A DNA stretch of 34,183 nt from DASYQD01 sp036005845. Lineage in GTDB: Bacteria > Acidobacteriota > Thermoanaerobaculia > Multivoradales > JAIOJS01. The position numbers and the translations under genes are program-made. The notes beneath the pieces were generated by a model. It made no database searches and had not been told where the DNA came from. It worked only from the letters and a program-made list of their open reading frames with translations. The DNA lies in NCBI GenBank assembly GCA_036005845.1, contig DASYQD010000024.1:1-34183 (forward strand), in the 5' to 3' direction. This document shows positions 8,301-16,555 of this stretch, piece by piece. Each line of letters opens with the position of its first letter. The first letter of the stretch is position 1.

Positions 8301-9176
8301 ATGCTCGAGATCACCGGCCTCACCAAGCGCTACCCCAACGGCACGGTGGCGCTCGCCGATTTCACCCTGTCGCTGGGCGAAGGCGTGCTCGGCCTGCTCG
8401 GCCCCAACGGCGCCGGCAAGACGACGCTGATGTCGATCGTCGCCACCGTCCTGCGTCCGACGGCGGGCACGGTGCGCTGGCGCGGCGTCGACGCACTCGC
8501 CGATCCGCTCGCCATCCGCCGCGAGCTCGGCTACCTGCCGCAGGACTTCGGTGTCTACGACAAGCTCACGGCCGTCGAGCTGCTGCGCTATTTCGGGCGG
8601 CTCAAGGGGCTCGCCGGCAAGGAGCTGAAGGTCGCGGTCGAGGAGATGATCGACCTCGTCAACCTGCGGCCGGCGGCGAACCGGCGGCTCGGCGGCTTCT
8701 CGGGCGGCATGCGGCAGCGCGTCGGCATCGCGCAGGCGCTGCTCGGCGATCCCAAGCTGCTCATCGTCGACGAGCCGACGGTGGGGCTCGACCCCGAGGA
8801 GCGCGTGCGCTTCCGCAACCTCCTGAGCGAGCTCGGGCATGGGCGCACCGTCATCCTCTCGACGCACATCGTCTCCGACGTCGAGGCGATCGCCGAGCGC
8901 ATCGCGGTGATCCGGCAGGGCCGGCTGGTGCGCTGCGCGGCGCCCGAGGAGCTGCTGGCGCACGCGGTCGGGCGGGTGTGGCGCGCGGTGGTGTCGGCGG
9001 AGCGGCTGCCGGAGGTGCAGCGGGCGGTGGCCGTCTCCAACCTCACCCGACGCGCGGACGGTGTACACGTACGGTTCGTGGCGGCGGCGGGGGAGCCGGC
9101 GATCGCCGGCGCGATGGCTGTCGAGCCGACGCTCGAAGACGCCTATCTGCTCACCAACGTCGAGGCAGTGGCGTGA
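8301..9176 (+). CDS. ABC transporter ATP-binding protein
   Basis: 291 residues. All ABC ATPase motifs are present: Walker A GPNGAGKTT (from G34, Lys40), Q-loop within LGYLPQDFG, signature FSGGMRQR (from F133), Walker B LLIVDEPTVGLD with catalytic Glu158, and the switch His in LSTHIVSDVE. A ~75-residue C-terminal tail follows, as in CcmA/NatA-like exporter ATPases. It powers the permease encoded next, whose GTG start overlaps this gene's TGA by three bases (GTGA), so the two are translationally coupled. The substrate is not indicated. The ATPase is cytoplasmic and membrane-associated. Confidence 0.95.
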   Translation: MLEITGLTKRYPNGTVALADFTLSLGEGVLGLLGPNGAGKTTLMSIVATVLRPTAGTVRWRGVDALADPLAIRRELGYLPQDFGVYDKLTAVELLRYFGRLKGLAGKELKVAVEEMIDLVNLRPAANRRLGGFSGGMRQRVGIAQALLGDPKLLIVDEPTVGLDPEERVRFRNLLSELGHGRTVILSTHIVSDVEAIAERIAVIRQGRLVRCAAPEELLAHAVGRVWRAVVSAERLPEVQRAVAVSNLTRRADGVHVRFVAAAGEPAIAGAMAVEPTLEDAYLLTNVEAVA

Positions 9177-10837
9177 GCGCAGCAGTGAGTGTGAACGCGC
9201 CTGGCAACACGAGAGCGAGCACCGGAGTGCGCGGTCAGGTGTGGCACGCCATGGCCGCCCAGATCGGCGCCGAGACGCGCTCGCGCCTGCGCTCGCCATC
9301 GACGATCGTCACGGTGCTCGCGCTCTTCGCGGCGGCGTTCGTCTACGTGCCGGCGCCGGATGCCAAGCGCGCGTCGATCATGTGGGAAGTGGGTGGCCAC
9401 ATGTACTCCGGCACCTACACCGCCGGCTTCATCGGCGCGGTGGTGGCGCTGCTGACGTCGATGCTGCTGCCGCTCGTCGGTTTCTACCTCGTCGCCGGCT
9501 CCGTGCGCCGCGACCTCGAGCGCCGCGTCTGGCCGATCATCGCCGCCACGCGGACGTCGGCGACGAGCTACCTGCTCGGCAAGTGGGTGGCGAGCTTCGC
9601 CTACCTGCTGGTGCTCGCGGCGCTGGCGCTGCTGCCGGCGACCTATCTTTTCCTGCGTTACGGCACGGGTCCGTTCGCGCTCGGGCAGCTGCTGATGCCG
9701 TGGCTGCTGCTGGCGCCCGCAGCGATGGCCTTCACCGCAGCCTGCGCGCTGCTCTTCGACGTCACGCCGGGCCTGAGCGGCCGCGGCGGCTACGTGCTCT
9801 GGTTCTTCGTCTTCTCGTTCCTCTTCATGATGATTCCGGCGGGCATCAGCGGGCGGTTCGACAAGGATCCCACGAATGACCGCTCGACGACGTACGACCC
9901 CGCCGGCCTGGTCTTCTTCCACGACCTCATCGCGCGCTCGGTGGCGCAACCGGTGCACTCGCTCTCTCTCGGCGTCATCATCCTCGACGAGCCGGTGCGG
10001 CGCCTGCCCTTTGCGCCGCTGCGCGTCGACGGCGGACTGCTGGCCCGGCGCGCGGCGACCTTCGCCTGGACGGCGCTGCCGCTGCTCGCCGCCATCGGCA
10101 TCTTCAAGCTCGCCGCGGGGCGCGGCGCAAGAGCGCCGCGACGACGCGGCTCGCGTAGACGCGGAGCCCCCGCCACGCCGCCGATGGACTGGCGGGCGGC
10201 GAGCGGTGGGCCGGCGGAGGCATTCCGGCCGCACAGTGCTACGCCGAGCTTCGCGCGCGCCGTCCTCGCGGAAGGCGTGCTGCTCTGGCAGTCGGCATCG
10301 TGGATCAAGTGGCCGATGCTTGCGGCCGCGGGAGCGTCGCTGTTCGTGCCGGGCTCCGGCGCGGCGGCGCCGATGGCGATCTTCCTGCTTCTACTCGCGC
10401 CGGTCATCGGCGAGGCGGCGGCGCGCGAGCAGCTCGCCGGCACCGGTGCCACGGTCTACGCACAACCGGGACTGCCGCCCTCGCGGGTGATGTGGAAGCT
10501 CGCCGCCATCGCCGGCTTCGTGGCGCTCGCCGGTTCGCCGGTGCTGCTGCGCTCGCTCCTGCGCGGCGCCGGCTTCGGTCTCGCCATGCTGCTCGGTCTC
10601 GCCTTCACCGCCATGGCGGCCGCCGGTCTCGGCTGGCTGACGGGCGGCGGCAAGCTCTTCCTAGGGCTCTACACCGCGCTCTGGTACGTCGCCATTCAGC
10701 GCGACTCTCCCCTCGACTTCGTCGGCGCTTTCGGCGCCCAGCCGCGGCTGAGCGTCTGCGCCGCCTTCGCGGCGGCGGGCGCGGCGGCGGTGGTTCTCGC
10801 CGCGGCCGTGGAGAAAGCGCGCGCGGCACGCGGCTGA
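9173..10837 (+). CDS. ABC-2 type exporter permease (fused two-half form)
   Basis: 554 residues if translated from the GTG at 9173, which overlaps the ATPase stop; the first ATG in frame is at 9251. The first half (to about residue 325) has six hydrophobic helices, with a long soluble loop after the FSFLFMMIPAGISG helix. A basic Arg/Ala/Pro-rich linker (around residues 320-345, ARAPRRRGSRRRG) leads to a second half with about six more helices. The size and two-half layout match ABC-2 family permeases that work with one ATPase type. It forms the membrane channel of the exporter with the upstream ATPase. Its cargo is unknown; no exported peptide or antibiotic gene lies beside it. Confidence 0.85.
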   Translation: MSAAVSVNAPGNTRASTGVRGQVWHAMAAQIGAETRSRLRSPSTIVTVLALFAAAFVYVPAPDAKRASIMWEVGGHMYSGTYTAGFIGAVVALLTSMLLPLVGFYLVAGSVRRDLERRVWPIIAATRTSATSYLLGKWVASFAYLLVLAALALLPATYLFLRYGTGPFALGQLLMPWLLLAPAAMAFTAACALLFDVTPGLSGRGGYVLWFFVFSFLFMMIPAGISGRFDKDPTNDRSTTYDPAGLVFFHDLIARSVAQPVHSLSLGVIILDEPVRRLPFAPLRVDGGLLARRAATFAWTALPLLAAIGIFKLAAGRGARAPRRRGSRRRGAPATPPMDWRAASGGPAEAFRPHSATPSFARAVLAEGVLLWQSASWIKWPMLAAAGASLFVPGSGAAAPMAIFLLLLAPVIGEAAAREQLAGTGATVYAQPGLPPSRVMWKLAAIAGFVALAGSPVLLRSLLRGAGFGLAMLLGLAFTAMAAAGLGWLTGGGKLFLGLYTALWYVAIQRDSPLDFVGAFGAQPRLSVCAAFAAAGAAAVVLAAAVEKARAARG

Positions 10838-10872
10838 ATTAGCGCCACTCGTCGGGCTAAGCTCGGGCTTCC

Positions 10873-12009
10873 ATGACCGAGATCCTCGAAGCGCCGTCCG
10901 GCGCGGGTCGCGACACGGTCGACCCGACCTCGCTCGTCAACCTCGACGACTTCGAAGCGGCAGCGCGCGCTTGCCTGTCGCCCCTCGCCTACGACTACTA
11001 CGCCGGCGGCTCCTACGACGAGTTGACGCTGCACGACAACCAGGCCGCCTTCCGCCGCCGCAAGCTCGCCTACCGGGTGCTGCGCGATCTCTCGACGCGC
11101 ACCCTCGCCACCACCGTGCTCGGCCAGCCGGTGTCGATGCCGGTGCTGCTCGCGCCCACCGCCTTCCACCGCCTGGCGGACGAGGAGGGCGAGGTGGCCA
11201 CCGCGCGCGCCGCCGCGGCGCAGGGCACGGTGATGATGCTCAGCACGCTGTCCACCTGCTCGCTCGAGGCCGTCTGCGCGACGGGCGCCGCGGTGTGGTT
11301 CCAGCTCTACGTCTACCGCGACCGCGGCGCCACGCGCGCGCTCGTCGAGCGCGCCGAGGCCGCCGGCTGCCGCGCGCTCGTCCTCACCGTCGACGCGCAG
11401 CTCTGGGGCCGCCGCGAGCGCGACGTGCGCAACCGCTTCTCGCTGCCGCCGGGCATCGAGTGCGTCAACCTCGACGGCACCGCGATGGCGCGGCTGCCGC
11501 CGGGCGTCGAGGGCTCGGGGCTGTCGGCCTACGTGATGTCCCTGTTCGACCCCGCGCTGTCGTGGAAGGACCTGGCGTGGCTGGCGTCGATCACCAGGCT
11601 GCCGGTTGTGGTGAAGGGGATCGTGCACCCCGACGACGCGCGGCTCGCGGCCGAGCACGGCGCCGCGGCGGTCGTCGTCTCGAACCACGGCGGCCGGCAA
11701 GTCGACACCGCGCCGGCGACGCTCGACGCGCTGCCGGCGGTGGTCGAAGCGGTGGACGGCAAGCTCGAGGTGCTGCTCGACGGCGGCATCCGCCGCGGCA
11801 GCGACGTGATCAAGGCGCTGGCGCTCGGCGCCCGAGCCGTGGGCGTCGGCCGGCCGGTGCTCTGGGGGCTGGCGATCGCCGGCCAGCAGGGCGTCGAGCT
11901 GGCGCTGCAGCGGCTGCGCGACGAGCTCGACGTGGTGATGGGCCTCTGCGGCTGCGCCTCGCCTGCCGAGGTGGGCCGCGACCTGATCTTCGCCAGCTCG
12001 CCGGTCTAG
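10873..12009 (+). CDS. FMN-dependent alpha-hydroxyacid oxidase/dehydrogenase
   Basis: 378 residues, the usual length for the family (glycolate oxidase, lactate oxidase, lactate 2-monooxygenase). Visible active-site features are YDYYAGG near the N-terminus, the FQLYVYRDR strand, TVDAQLWGRRERD with the family Asp/Arg, Lys248 in VVVKG, and the signature SNHGGRQ with the catalytic base His272 and substrate-binding Arg275. LDGGIRRGSDVIKALALGA then holds the FMN phosphate. It oxidises a 2-hydroxy acid to the 2-oxo acid; the exact substrate (lactate, glycolate or longer) cannot be told from sequence. It starts 35 bases after the ABC permease and could be cotranscribed, though no functional link is evident. 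No transmembrane helix, so a soluble enzyme. Confidence 0.9.
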   Translation: MTEILEAPSGAGRDTVDPTSLVNLDDFEAAARACLSPLAYDYYAGGSYDELTLHDNQAAFRRRKLAYRVLRDLSTRTLATTVLGQPVSMPVLLAPTAFHRLADEEGEVATARAAAAQGTVMMLSTLSTCSLEAVCATGAAVWFQLYVYRDRGATRALVERAEAAGCRALVLTVDAQLWGRRERDVRNRFSLPPGIECVNLDGTAMARLPPGVEGSGLSAYVMSLFDPALSWKDLAWLASITRLPVVVKGIVHPDDARLAAEHGAAAVVVSNHGGRQVDTAPATLDALPAVVEAVDGKLEVLLDGGIRRGSDVIKALALGARAVGVGRPVLWGLAIAGQQGVELALQRLRDELDVVMGLCGCASPAEVGRDLIFASSPV

Positions 12010-12021
12010 CGGCCGCGGAGC

Positions 12022-12097
12022 ATCGAGATCGCTTCGTCGCTTCGCTCCTCGCGATGACGGTTGGTCGTCATTGCGAGCGCAGCGAAGCGATCTCGAT
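12022..12097. repeat. Imperfect palindromic intergenic repeat (REP-like)
   Basis: Two inverted arms, 12022-12059 and 12066-12097, share ATCGAGATCGCTTCG at their outer ends and a near-identical ATGACG inner end, separated by 6 bases. The right arm contains CGTCATTGCGAGCGCAGCGA. This wording closely resembles a dispersed palindromic element (CGTCATTGCGAGGAGCGAAG-type) that I know from many bacterial genomes. It fills the gap between two convergent genes and reaches the stop codon of the minus gene (12097-12099), so it may also act as a two-way transcription stop. The left arm carries an extra TCGCTTCG-like unit, giving unequal arm lengths. Confidence 0.75.
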
Positions 12098-13488
12098 CAG
12101 CGCAGCACGCAGCTCGGCCCGGGGTCGGCGGCTCGCGGCTCGTCGTCGACGAAGATGCCGCGGTAGCGCGAGCCGACGACCGTCTGCCCGTCGCGCGTCC
12201 AGGCGATCGACGTGTACTCCGGGTAGCCGGCGAGCTGCGAGCCGTAGGGCAGGTCCTCGACCCGCTTCCAGTGCATGCCCTTGCCGTTGGCGGTGCCCTC
12301 GTAAAGCGCCGCGAAGTCGGCGACCAGCACGCGGTCGCGGTCGACGGGGTCCTCGGCGACGTAGTAGGCGCGCAGGTTGCCCTTCGGCCCGCCGACGCCG
12401 CGTTTGGTGAAGGTGGCGTCGCGGAACTTGCCCCAGCTCACGTCCGCCTGGTCGCGGCTGGTGTCGGCGCCCAGCCGGTCGAGGTAATAGACGCCGTTGC
12501 AGGTCGAGATCATGAAGCGCTCGCCGATCTCGATGTTGTACACGGTCGAGTCGTCGAGGACGTGACCGCCGGCGTTGCCTTCCATCGCCTGCCAGCGGCC
12601 GGTCGCCGCGGCGGGCGTATCGAGCACGAAGCGGTAGAGGTGCGAGCCGGTGCCGAAATAGACGTTGCGGTCGTTGTCGGGGTCGAAGGCCGCCGAGGTG
12701 ATGTGGTCGACGCGGTGCGGGTTGTTGGTCGCCAGCAGCCGCGTGAAGCGCGAGAAGGCGAGGTCGCTCCACGTGGTGCCGCCGTCCTCGCTGAGGAAGC
12801 TGGTGCCGTCGCCGCCGGCGACGAGGCGCGCGTTCGAGAGCGGCGAGATCGCCACCGCCCACAGGGACTTGCCAGGCAGCGCGTGGGTGAAGGTGAGGCC
12901 GTCGTCGGCGGAGAGGAGGACGCCGGCGTCGCTCGCCACGGCGAGGAGACCGTCACGGTAGGCGATGCCGCGCAGCATCACCGCGCGCTCGACGTTGTAG
13001 CCGCCGAGGAAGAGGTGGCGATAGTGCCAGCTGTGGCCGCCATCGCCGGAGACGAGGATGGCCGGCGACGGCAGGTTCACGGTGGCGTAGAGAAGGCCGT
13101 TGCCGCCCACGGTCATCGCCCACACCGCCGGCGGCGCCGTGGCGAGCCGGGCGCTGATGGTGGCCGAGTCGCAGGCCGGCACTGGACGCTTCGCGGCCTG
13201 CTTGCTGACGTCCTCGCCGAGGCCGGCTTTGTAGGCGACCCAGGCGTCGACCTCGCGGTTGCTGTCGAGGGCCTCCTCGCGCTTGCGGGCGCAGGCGCCG
13301 AGCAGCTCGTCGAGGTTGTCGACGCGCGCCTCGATGCGCGCCGTCTGCCACGCCGACGCGGCCGTCGGCGCGAGCAGCGGGGCGGCGAGCAGCAAGGCGG
13401 CGGCGATCCCGAGAGGCCGGCGGCAGGGCCGCGGCGCGAGACGCACGTCGGGCCGGCGCGCGCGAGCGCCGGCAGCCGTCATCCACAT
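12097..13488 (-). CDS. Secreted BNR/Asp-box beta-propeller protein
   Basis: 463 residues from the ATG at 13488, chosen because GGAGGAAA stands 8 bases before it. A basic N-terminal region is followed by a hydrophobic core (LGIAAALLLAAPLLAPTAASA) that fits a signal peptide. At least three Asp-box units (S-x-D-x-G-x-x-W/F) are seen: SGDGGHSWHYR, SADDGLTFTHA and SEDGGTTWSDL. Such units mark turns of six- or seven-bladed propellers as in sialidases, Ycf48 and VPS10-like proteins. No sialidase catalytic set is recognisable, so an enzymatic role is not claimed. It probably works in the periplasm or outside the cell as a binding or scaffold protein. Its last codon abuts the palindromic repeat. It lies 106 bases downstream of the aminotransferase gene on the same strand. 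Confidence 0.75.
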   Translation of the reverse strand: MWMTAAGARARRPDVRLAPRPCRRPLGIAAALLLAAPLLAPTAASAWQTARIEARVDNLDELLGACARKREEALDSNREVDAWVAYKAGLGEDVSKQAAKRPVPACDSATISARLATAPPAVWAMTVGGNGLLYATVNLPSPAILVSGDGGHSWHYRHLFLGGYNVERAVMLRGIAYRDGLLAVASDAGVLLSADDGLTFTHALPGKSLWAVAISPLSNARLVAGGDGTSFLSEDGGTTWSDLAFSRFTRLLATNNPHRVDHITSAAFDPDNDRNVYFGTGSHLYRFVLDTPAAATGRWQAMEGNAGGHVLDDSTVYNIEIGERFMISTCNGVYYLDRLGADTSRDQADVSWGKFRDATFTKRGVGGPKGNLRAYYVAEDPVDRDRVLVADFAALYEGTANGKGMHWKRVEDLPYGSQLAGYPEYTSIAWTRDGQTVVGSRYRGIFVDDEPRAADPGPSCVLR

Positions 13489-13594
13489 GGTGTGAGTTTC
13501 CTCCGTCGGTGCGCTGGGGAAAGAGTAGCACCCGGTGCGGAGTCTCCGCGAGCCGCAGCGCGGCACGCGCGTTCGATCGGCCGTCCGGCGGGCG

Positions 13595-14533
13595 TCAGCC
13601 CGCGACTGTCGCGGGAATCGGCTCGAGCCAGCCCCAGGCATCCGCGGTGCTGCCGTCGAACAGCCCGAAGAACGCCTCCTGGATCCGCCGCGTCACCGGC
13701 CCGCGCGAGCCCTTGCCGACGACGATGCCATCCACCGAGCGCACCGGCGTGATCTCCGACGCCGTGCCGGTCAAGAACACCTCGTCCGCCCAGTAGAGCG
13801 CCTCGCGCGGCAGCTGCTCCTCGCGCACCTGGTGCCCGAGGTGGCGGGCGAGGGTGATGATGGTGTCGCGGGTGATCCCCGGCAGCAGCGCGGCCGCGGT
13901 GTGCGGCGTGTAGACGATGCCGTCGCGGACCAGGAAGAGGTTCTCGGCCGCGCCCTCGCTCAAGAAACCGTAGGCGTCGAGCGCCACCGCCTCGCCGTAG
14001 CCATGGCGGCGCGCCTCGGCGATCATGAGCTGGCTGCTCAGGTAGTTGCCGCCGGCCTTCGCCATCGCCGGCAGCGTGTCGGGCGCGACGCGACGCCACG
14101 ACGAGACGCCGACGTCGACGCCGCGCTCGGCCGCCTCGGCGCCGAGGAAAGAGGCCCAGCGGTAGGCGGCGACTGCCACCTCGACCGGGCACTTGTCGAT
14201 GGCGCCGACGCCCAGCGAGCCGAAGCCGCGGTAGACGAGCGGCCGGATGTAGGCGGCCGCAAGACCGTTCTCCCGCAGCACCTCCCAGCAGGCGGTGCGC
14301 AGCGTCGCCTCGTCGTACGGCATCTCCAGGCGGTAGATGCGCGCCGAGTCGAAGAGCCGCCGCAGGTGCGGGCCGAGACGGAAGATCACCGTGCCGTGCG
14401 CCGGCGTGTCGTAGGCGCGGATTCCCTCGAAGATCGAGGACCCGTAGTGCAACGCGTGCGCGAGCACGTGCACCGTGGCCTCCTGCCACGGCACCAGGCG
14501 CCCGCGGTGCCAGATGACGGCGGTGGCTTCCAT
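13595..14533 (-). CDS. ilvE: Branched-chain amino acid aminotransferase
   Basis: 312 residues, the standard length of bacterial IlvE. A fold-type IV PLP enzyme: the PLP-binding Lys159 sits in MAKAGGNYLSSQL, the FEGIRAYDT segment shapes the substrate pocket, and LSEGAAENLF and GTASEITPV hold the cofactor phosphate. These are the IlvE hallmark motifs, which argues against D-amino acid aminotransferase or aminodeoxychorismate lyase. It transfers the amino group between glutamate and the 2-oxo acids of Leu, Ile and Val in the cytoplasm. No other branched-chain biosynthesis gene is nearby. No strong Shine-Dalgarno is seen before the ATG at 14533. Nothing unusual in key residues. Confidence 0.92.
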   Translation of the reverse strand: MEATAVIWHRGRLVPWQEATVHVLAHALHYGSSIFEGIRAYDTPAHGTVIFRLGPHLRRLFDSARIYRLEMPYDEATLRTACWEVLRENGLAAAYIRPLVYRGFGSLGVGAIDKCPVEVAVAAYRWASFLGAEAAERGVDVGVSSWRRVAPDTLPAMAKAGGNYLSSQLMIAEARRHGYGEAVALDAYGFLSEGAAENLFLVRDGIVYTPHTAAALLPGITRDTIITLARHLGHQVREEQLPREALYWADEVFLTGTASEITPVRSVDGIVVGKGSRGPVTRRIQEAFFGLFDGSTADAWGWLEPIPATVAG

Positions 14534-14597
14534 GCGACGACTCTAACGCGGCTCGGGCGCTCCCGGAGGGGTAATCGGCGCCGCTTGTCCCGAGCGC

Positions 14598-15017
14598 CTA
14601 CCGGCGGCCCGAGAGGCTACTCCGGACGGCGCCCGCAAATTGGAGCAGGTCATCGAGCCGCTTCTCGAGGATGTCACGGACGATGCCGAGGTCGACGGAC
14701 GCGTACTCGTGCACCAAGACATTGCGGAAGCCTGCCATCTTCTCGAGCTTGGACCCGAGCTCGGCGGGAATCCAGCCTGCGCTGCTCAGCAAGACGAAAA
14801 GCTCCGCGTTCTTTTCGGGTTCACCCAGCCGTTCGTCGGACACGACGTGGGAGGCGGCGTCGAGTGCTGCTTGGACTGCGAGCTGCAAAGTGTGGAGCAC
14901 GAAACGTTGCTCTTTGACGTCGGTACTCATTGCAGCCGTGTCGGCGAGCTCACGCAGCTCGCGGACATAGGTTTCGATTTCCGCTAGCTTCTTGGCGACA
15001 AGGTCTGCGTCGGTCAT
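14598..15017 (-). CDS. hepT: HepT-family toxin (HEPN RNase) of a MntA/HepT module
   Basis: 139 residues, all-helical. The HEPN active-site motif is clear: R98-NVLV-H103-E-Y105 (Rx4HxY). In characterised HepT toxins the Arg/His pair is the ribonuclease centre, and the Tyr two residues after His is AMPylated by the MntA antitoxin to switch the toxin off. The start codon overlaps the mntA stop (ATGA, 15014-15017), the typical coupled arrangement with antitoxin first. Base composition is clearly lower in G+C than the neighbours (32 of 60 bases in 14881-14940), suggesting recent acquisition. The older family name is DUF86. Confidence 0.88.
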   Translation of the reverse strand: MTDADLVAKKLAEIETYVRELRELADTAAMSTDVKEQRFVLHTLQLAVQAALDAASHVVSDERLGEPEKNAELFVLLSSAGWIPAELGSKLEKMAGFRNVLVHEYASVDLGIVRDILEKRLDDLLQFAGAVRSSLSGRR

Positions 15018-15418
15018 ACCGGCGATGGATTCAACCGCCTGTAGAGCCGCAGATAGGGAAGCACGTCGAAGTACTCGCGGCGCGCTCTCGTTTCGAATCG
15101 AATCCGCAGCGAAGGGTCGCGGTCGAGCAGCAGCTTGCCGTCACGCAACACGCGATGCAGGAGGTCGGGGGGAGCGCTGTTCAGCACCACTAGCTGCACC
15201 TCGTGACCGAGCGCACGCCCGAGCTCAGCCTGGAGATCGAGCTTGAGACCGTCGAGAGTGCGTGGCGGCTGACCCTCGACGAGCACACCTATGTCGATAT
15301 CGCTGTCCCTCCGCCGCGTGCCACGGGCGGTGCTCCCGAACAGATAGACGGCGACCACATCGTTGTGGCTCCTGCCCACGATATTGCGGATGGTGCTGCC
15401 GATCGAACTTGCGTCCAC
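15014..15418 (-). CDS. mntA: MntA-family nucleotidyltransferase antitoxin
   Basis: 134 residues from a GTG at 15418 (weak ribosome-binding site). A minimal nucleotidyltransferase fold with the GSx10DxD signature: G28-S29 in LFGSTARG, and D40/D42 in RRDSDIDIGVL. Known MntA proteins use ATP to AMPylate the HepT active-site tyrosine and so neutralise it. The downstream hepT overlaps by four bases. The upstream ankyrin gene ends only 36 bases before this start on the same strand, so a three-gene transcript is possible. Protein length and the intact catalytic Asp pair suggest a working antitoxin. Confidence 0.88.
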   Translation of the reverse strand: MDASSIGSTIRNIVGRSHNDVVAVYLFGSTARGTRRRDSDIDIGVLVEGQPPRTLDGLKLDLQAELGRALGHEVQLVVLNSAPPDLLHRVLRDGKLLLDRDPSLRIRFETRARREYFDVLPYLRLYRRLNPSPV

Positions 15419-15454
15419 ACCCGGATCTTACGCGGGTCTGACCAAGGCACTTGC

Positions 15455-16516
15455 CTACTTCGCCTTGCTGGCCTTGTCGAGCAGCGCGCGCGCTCGCGGG
15501 CTGGTGGCGAAGCTCTTCACCATGTTGCGCTCGTCGGCGGTCAGGCGGGCGCCCTTGGCGATGAGGACCTCGGCGTTGTCGAGGTGGTTGCCCATGAAGG
15601 CGAAGCCGAGCGGGGTGAGGCCGGAGCCGTTGCGCGCGTTGGGCTTGGCGCCGGCGTCGAGGAGGATGGTGAGGATGCGCGGGCCGCACTCTTCGGCGGC
15701 GAAGAGCAGCGCGGTGTTGTGGTTGTCGTCCTCGATGGCGAGGTTGGCGCCGGCGGCGACGAGGTGCTTCACGGTGTCGACGAGCCAGTCGGTCTCGCCC
15801 TGCTGGTTGCTGCAGCCCATGCGCGTCGCCTGGTAGAGCGGGGTGTCGCCGAGGTTCGTGACGCCGGTGTCGGGCGCCACGCCGGCGTCGAGCAGCGCCT
15901 TGACGATCTCGGCGTTGCCGTCGCGGGCGGCGTTGCGCAGCGAGTCGGTGCTGATGCCGACGCCGACCTTGTCGAGGTAGGCGACGGCGGCCTTGGCGGC
16001 GGCGGTCTCCACCGGCCGCGAGGTCGCGGCGTCGTCCTCCTTGGGCAGGCCCTGGATGTAGTTGCGCAGGATCTCGCCGCGGCTCTTGACGAAGTCGTTG
16101 GGGTCGGCCTCGGCGATGGCGGCAGCCTGCTCGAGCACCGAGCGCGGCACCGCCATGCCGCGCAGCGCGGTGATGGCGTCGCCCTGCAGGAACGGGTCGT
16201 TGCCGGTGCGCGCCACTTCGAGCAGCACCGGCGGCGCCTCCTCGATCAGCCAGGTCTTGACCGCGTTCGGCGCGTCGCCGTCGGTCTCACCCAGGTCGGC
16301 GATGGCGCCGACGAGCTCGCGCCGCTCCTCGACGTCGCGCGAGCGGCGCAGTGCCTCGAGGATCGGCCGCACGTCGCGGCTGGGTACCACGCGGCCGGCG
16401 GCGATGGCCCGCTCGGCGTGCTCGATCGTGGGGTGCTTGGCGAGCGCGGGGCCGGCGAGGAGGAAGGAGGCGAGGGCGAGCATCGAGCCGACGAAGCCGA
16501 GAGAGTGGCGGCGCAT
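15455..16516 (-). CDS. Secreted ankyrin-repeat protein
   Basis: 353 residues. A signal peptide (hydrophobic core LGFVGSMLALASFLLAG, cleavage near ALA-KH) is followed by a helical, HEAT-like region (about 30-170) and then ankyrin units from about residue 185. Examples are the DSLRNAARDGNAEIVKALLD segment, the NLGDTPLYQATR unit, the HNTALLFAAEECG unit and the GLTPLGFAFMGNHLDNAEVL unit. Ankyrin stacks bind proteins; partner and role are unknown. Location is periplasmic or outer-surface. The start is supported by AGGAAGGGG just upstream. The downstream mntA begins 36 bases after its stop. Confidence 0.8.
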   Translation of the reverse strand: MRRHSLGFVGSMLALASFLLAGPALAKHPTIEHAERAIAAGRVVPSRDVRPILEALRRSRDVEERRELVGAIADLGETDGDAPNAVKTWLIEEAPPVLLEVARTGNDPFLQGDAITALRGMAVPRSVLEQAAAIAEADPNDFVKSRGEILRNYIQGLPKEDDAATSRPVETAAAKAAVAYLDKVGVGISTDSLRNAARDGNAEIVKALLDAGVAPDTGVTNLGDTPLYQATRMGCSNQQGETDWLVDTVKHLVAAGANLAIEDDNHNTALLFAAEECGPRILTILLDAGAKPNARNGSGLTPLGFAFMGNHLDNAEVLIAKGARLTADERNMVKSFATSPRARALLDKASKAK

Positions 16517-16555
16517 GCGCCCCTTCCTATCACCATCCCCGCCGAGCGGCGTCGC

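Noticed and set aside
7215..9299. A 694-codon minus-strand frame opposite rsgA and the ABC ATPase
   Set aside because: Both plus-strand genes have full motif sets; the minus frame is a shadow.
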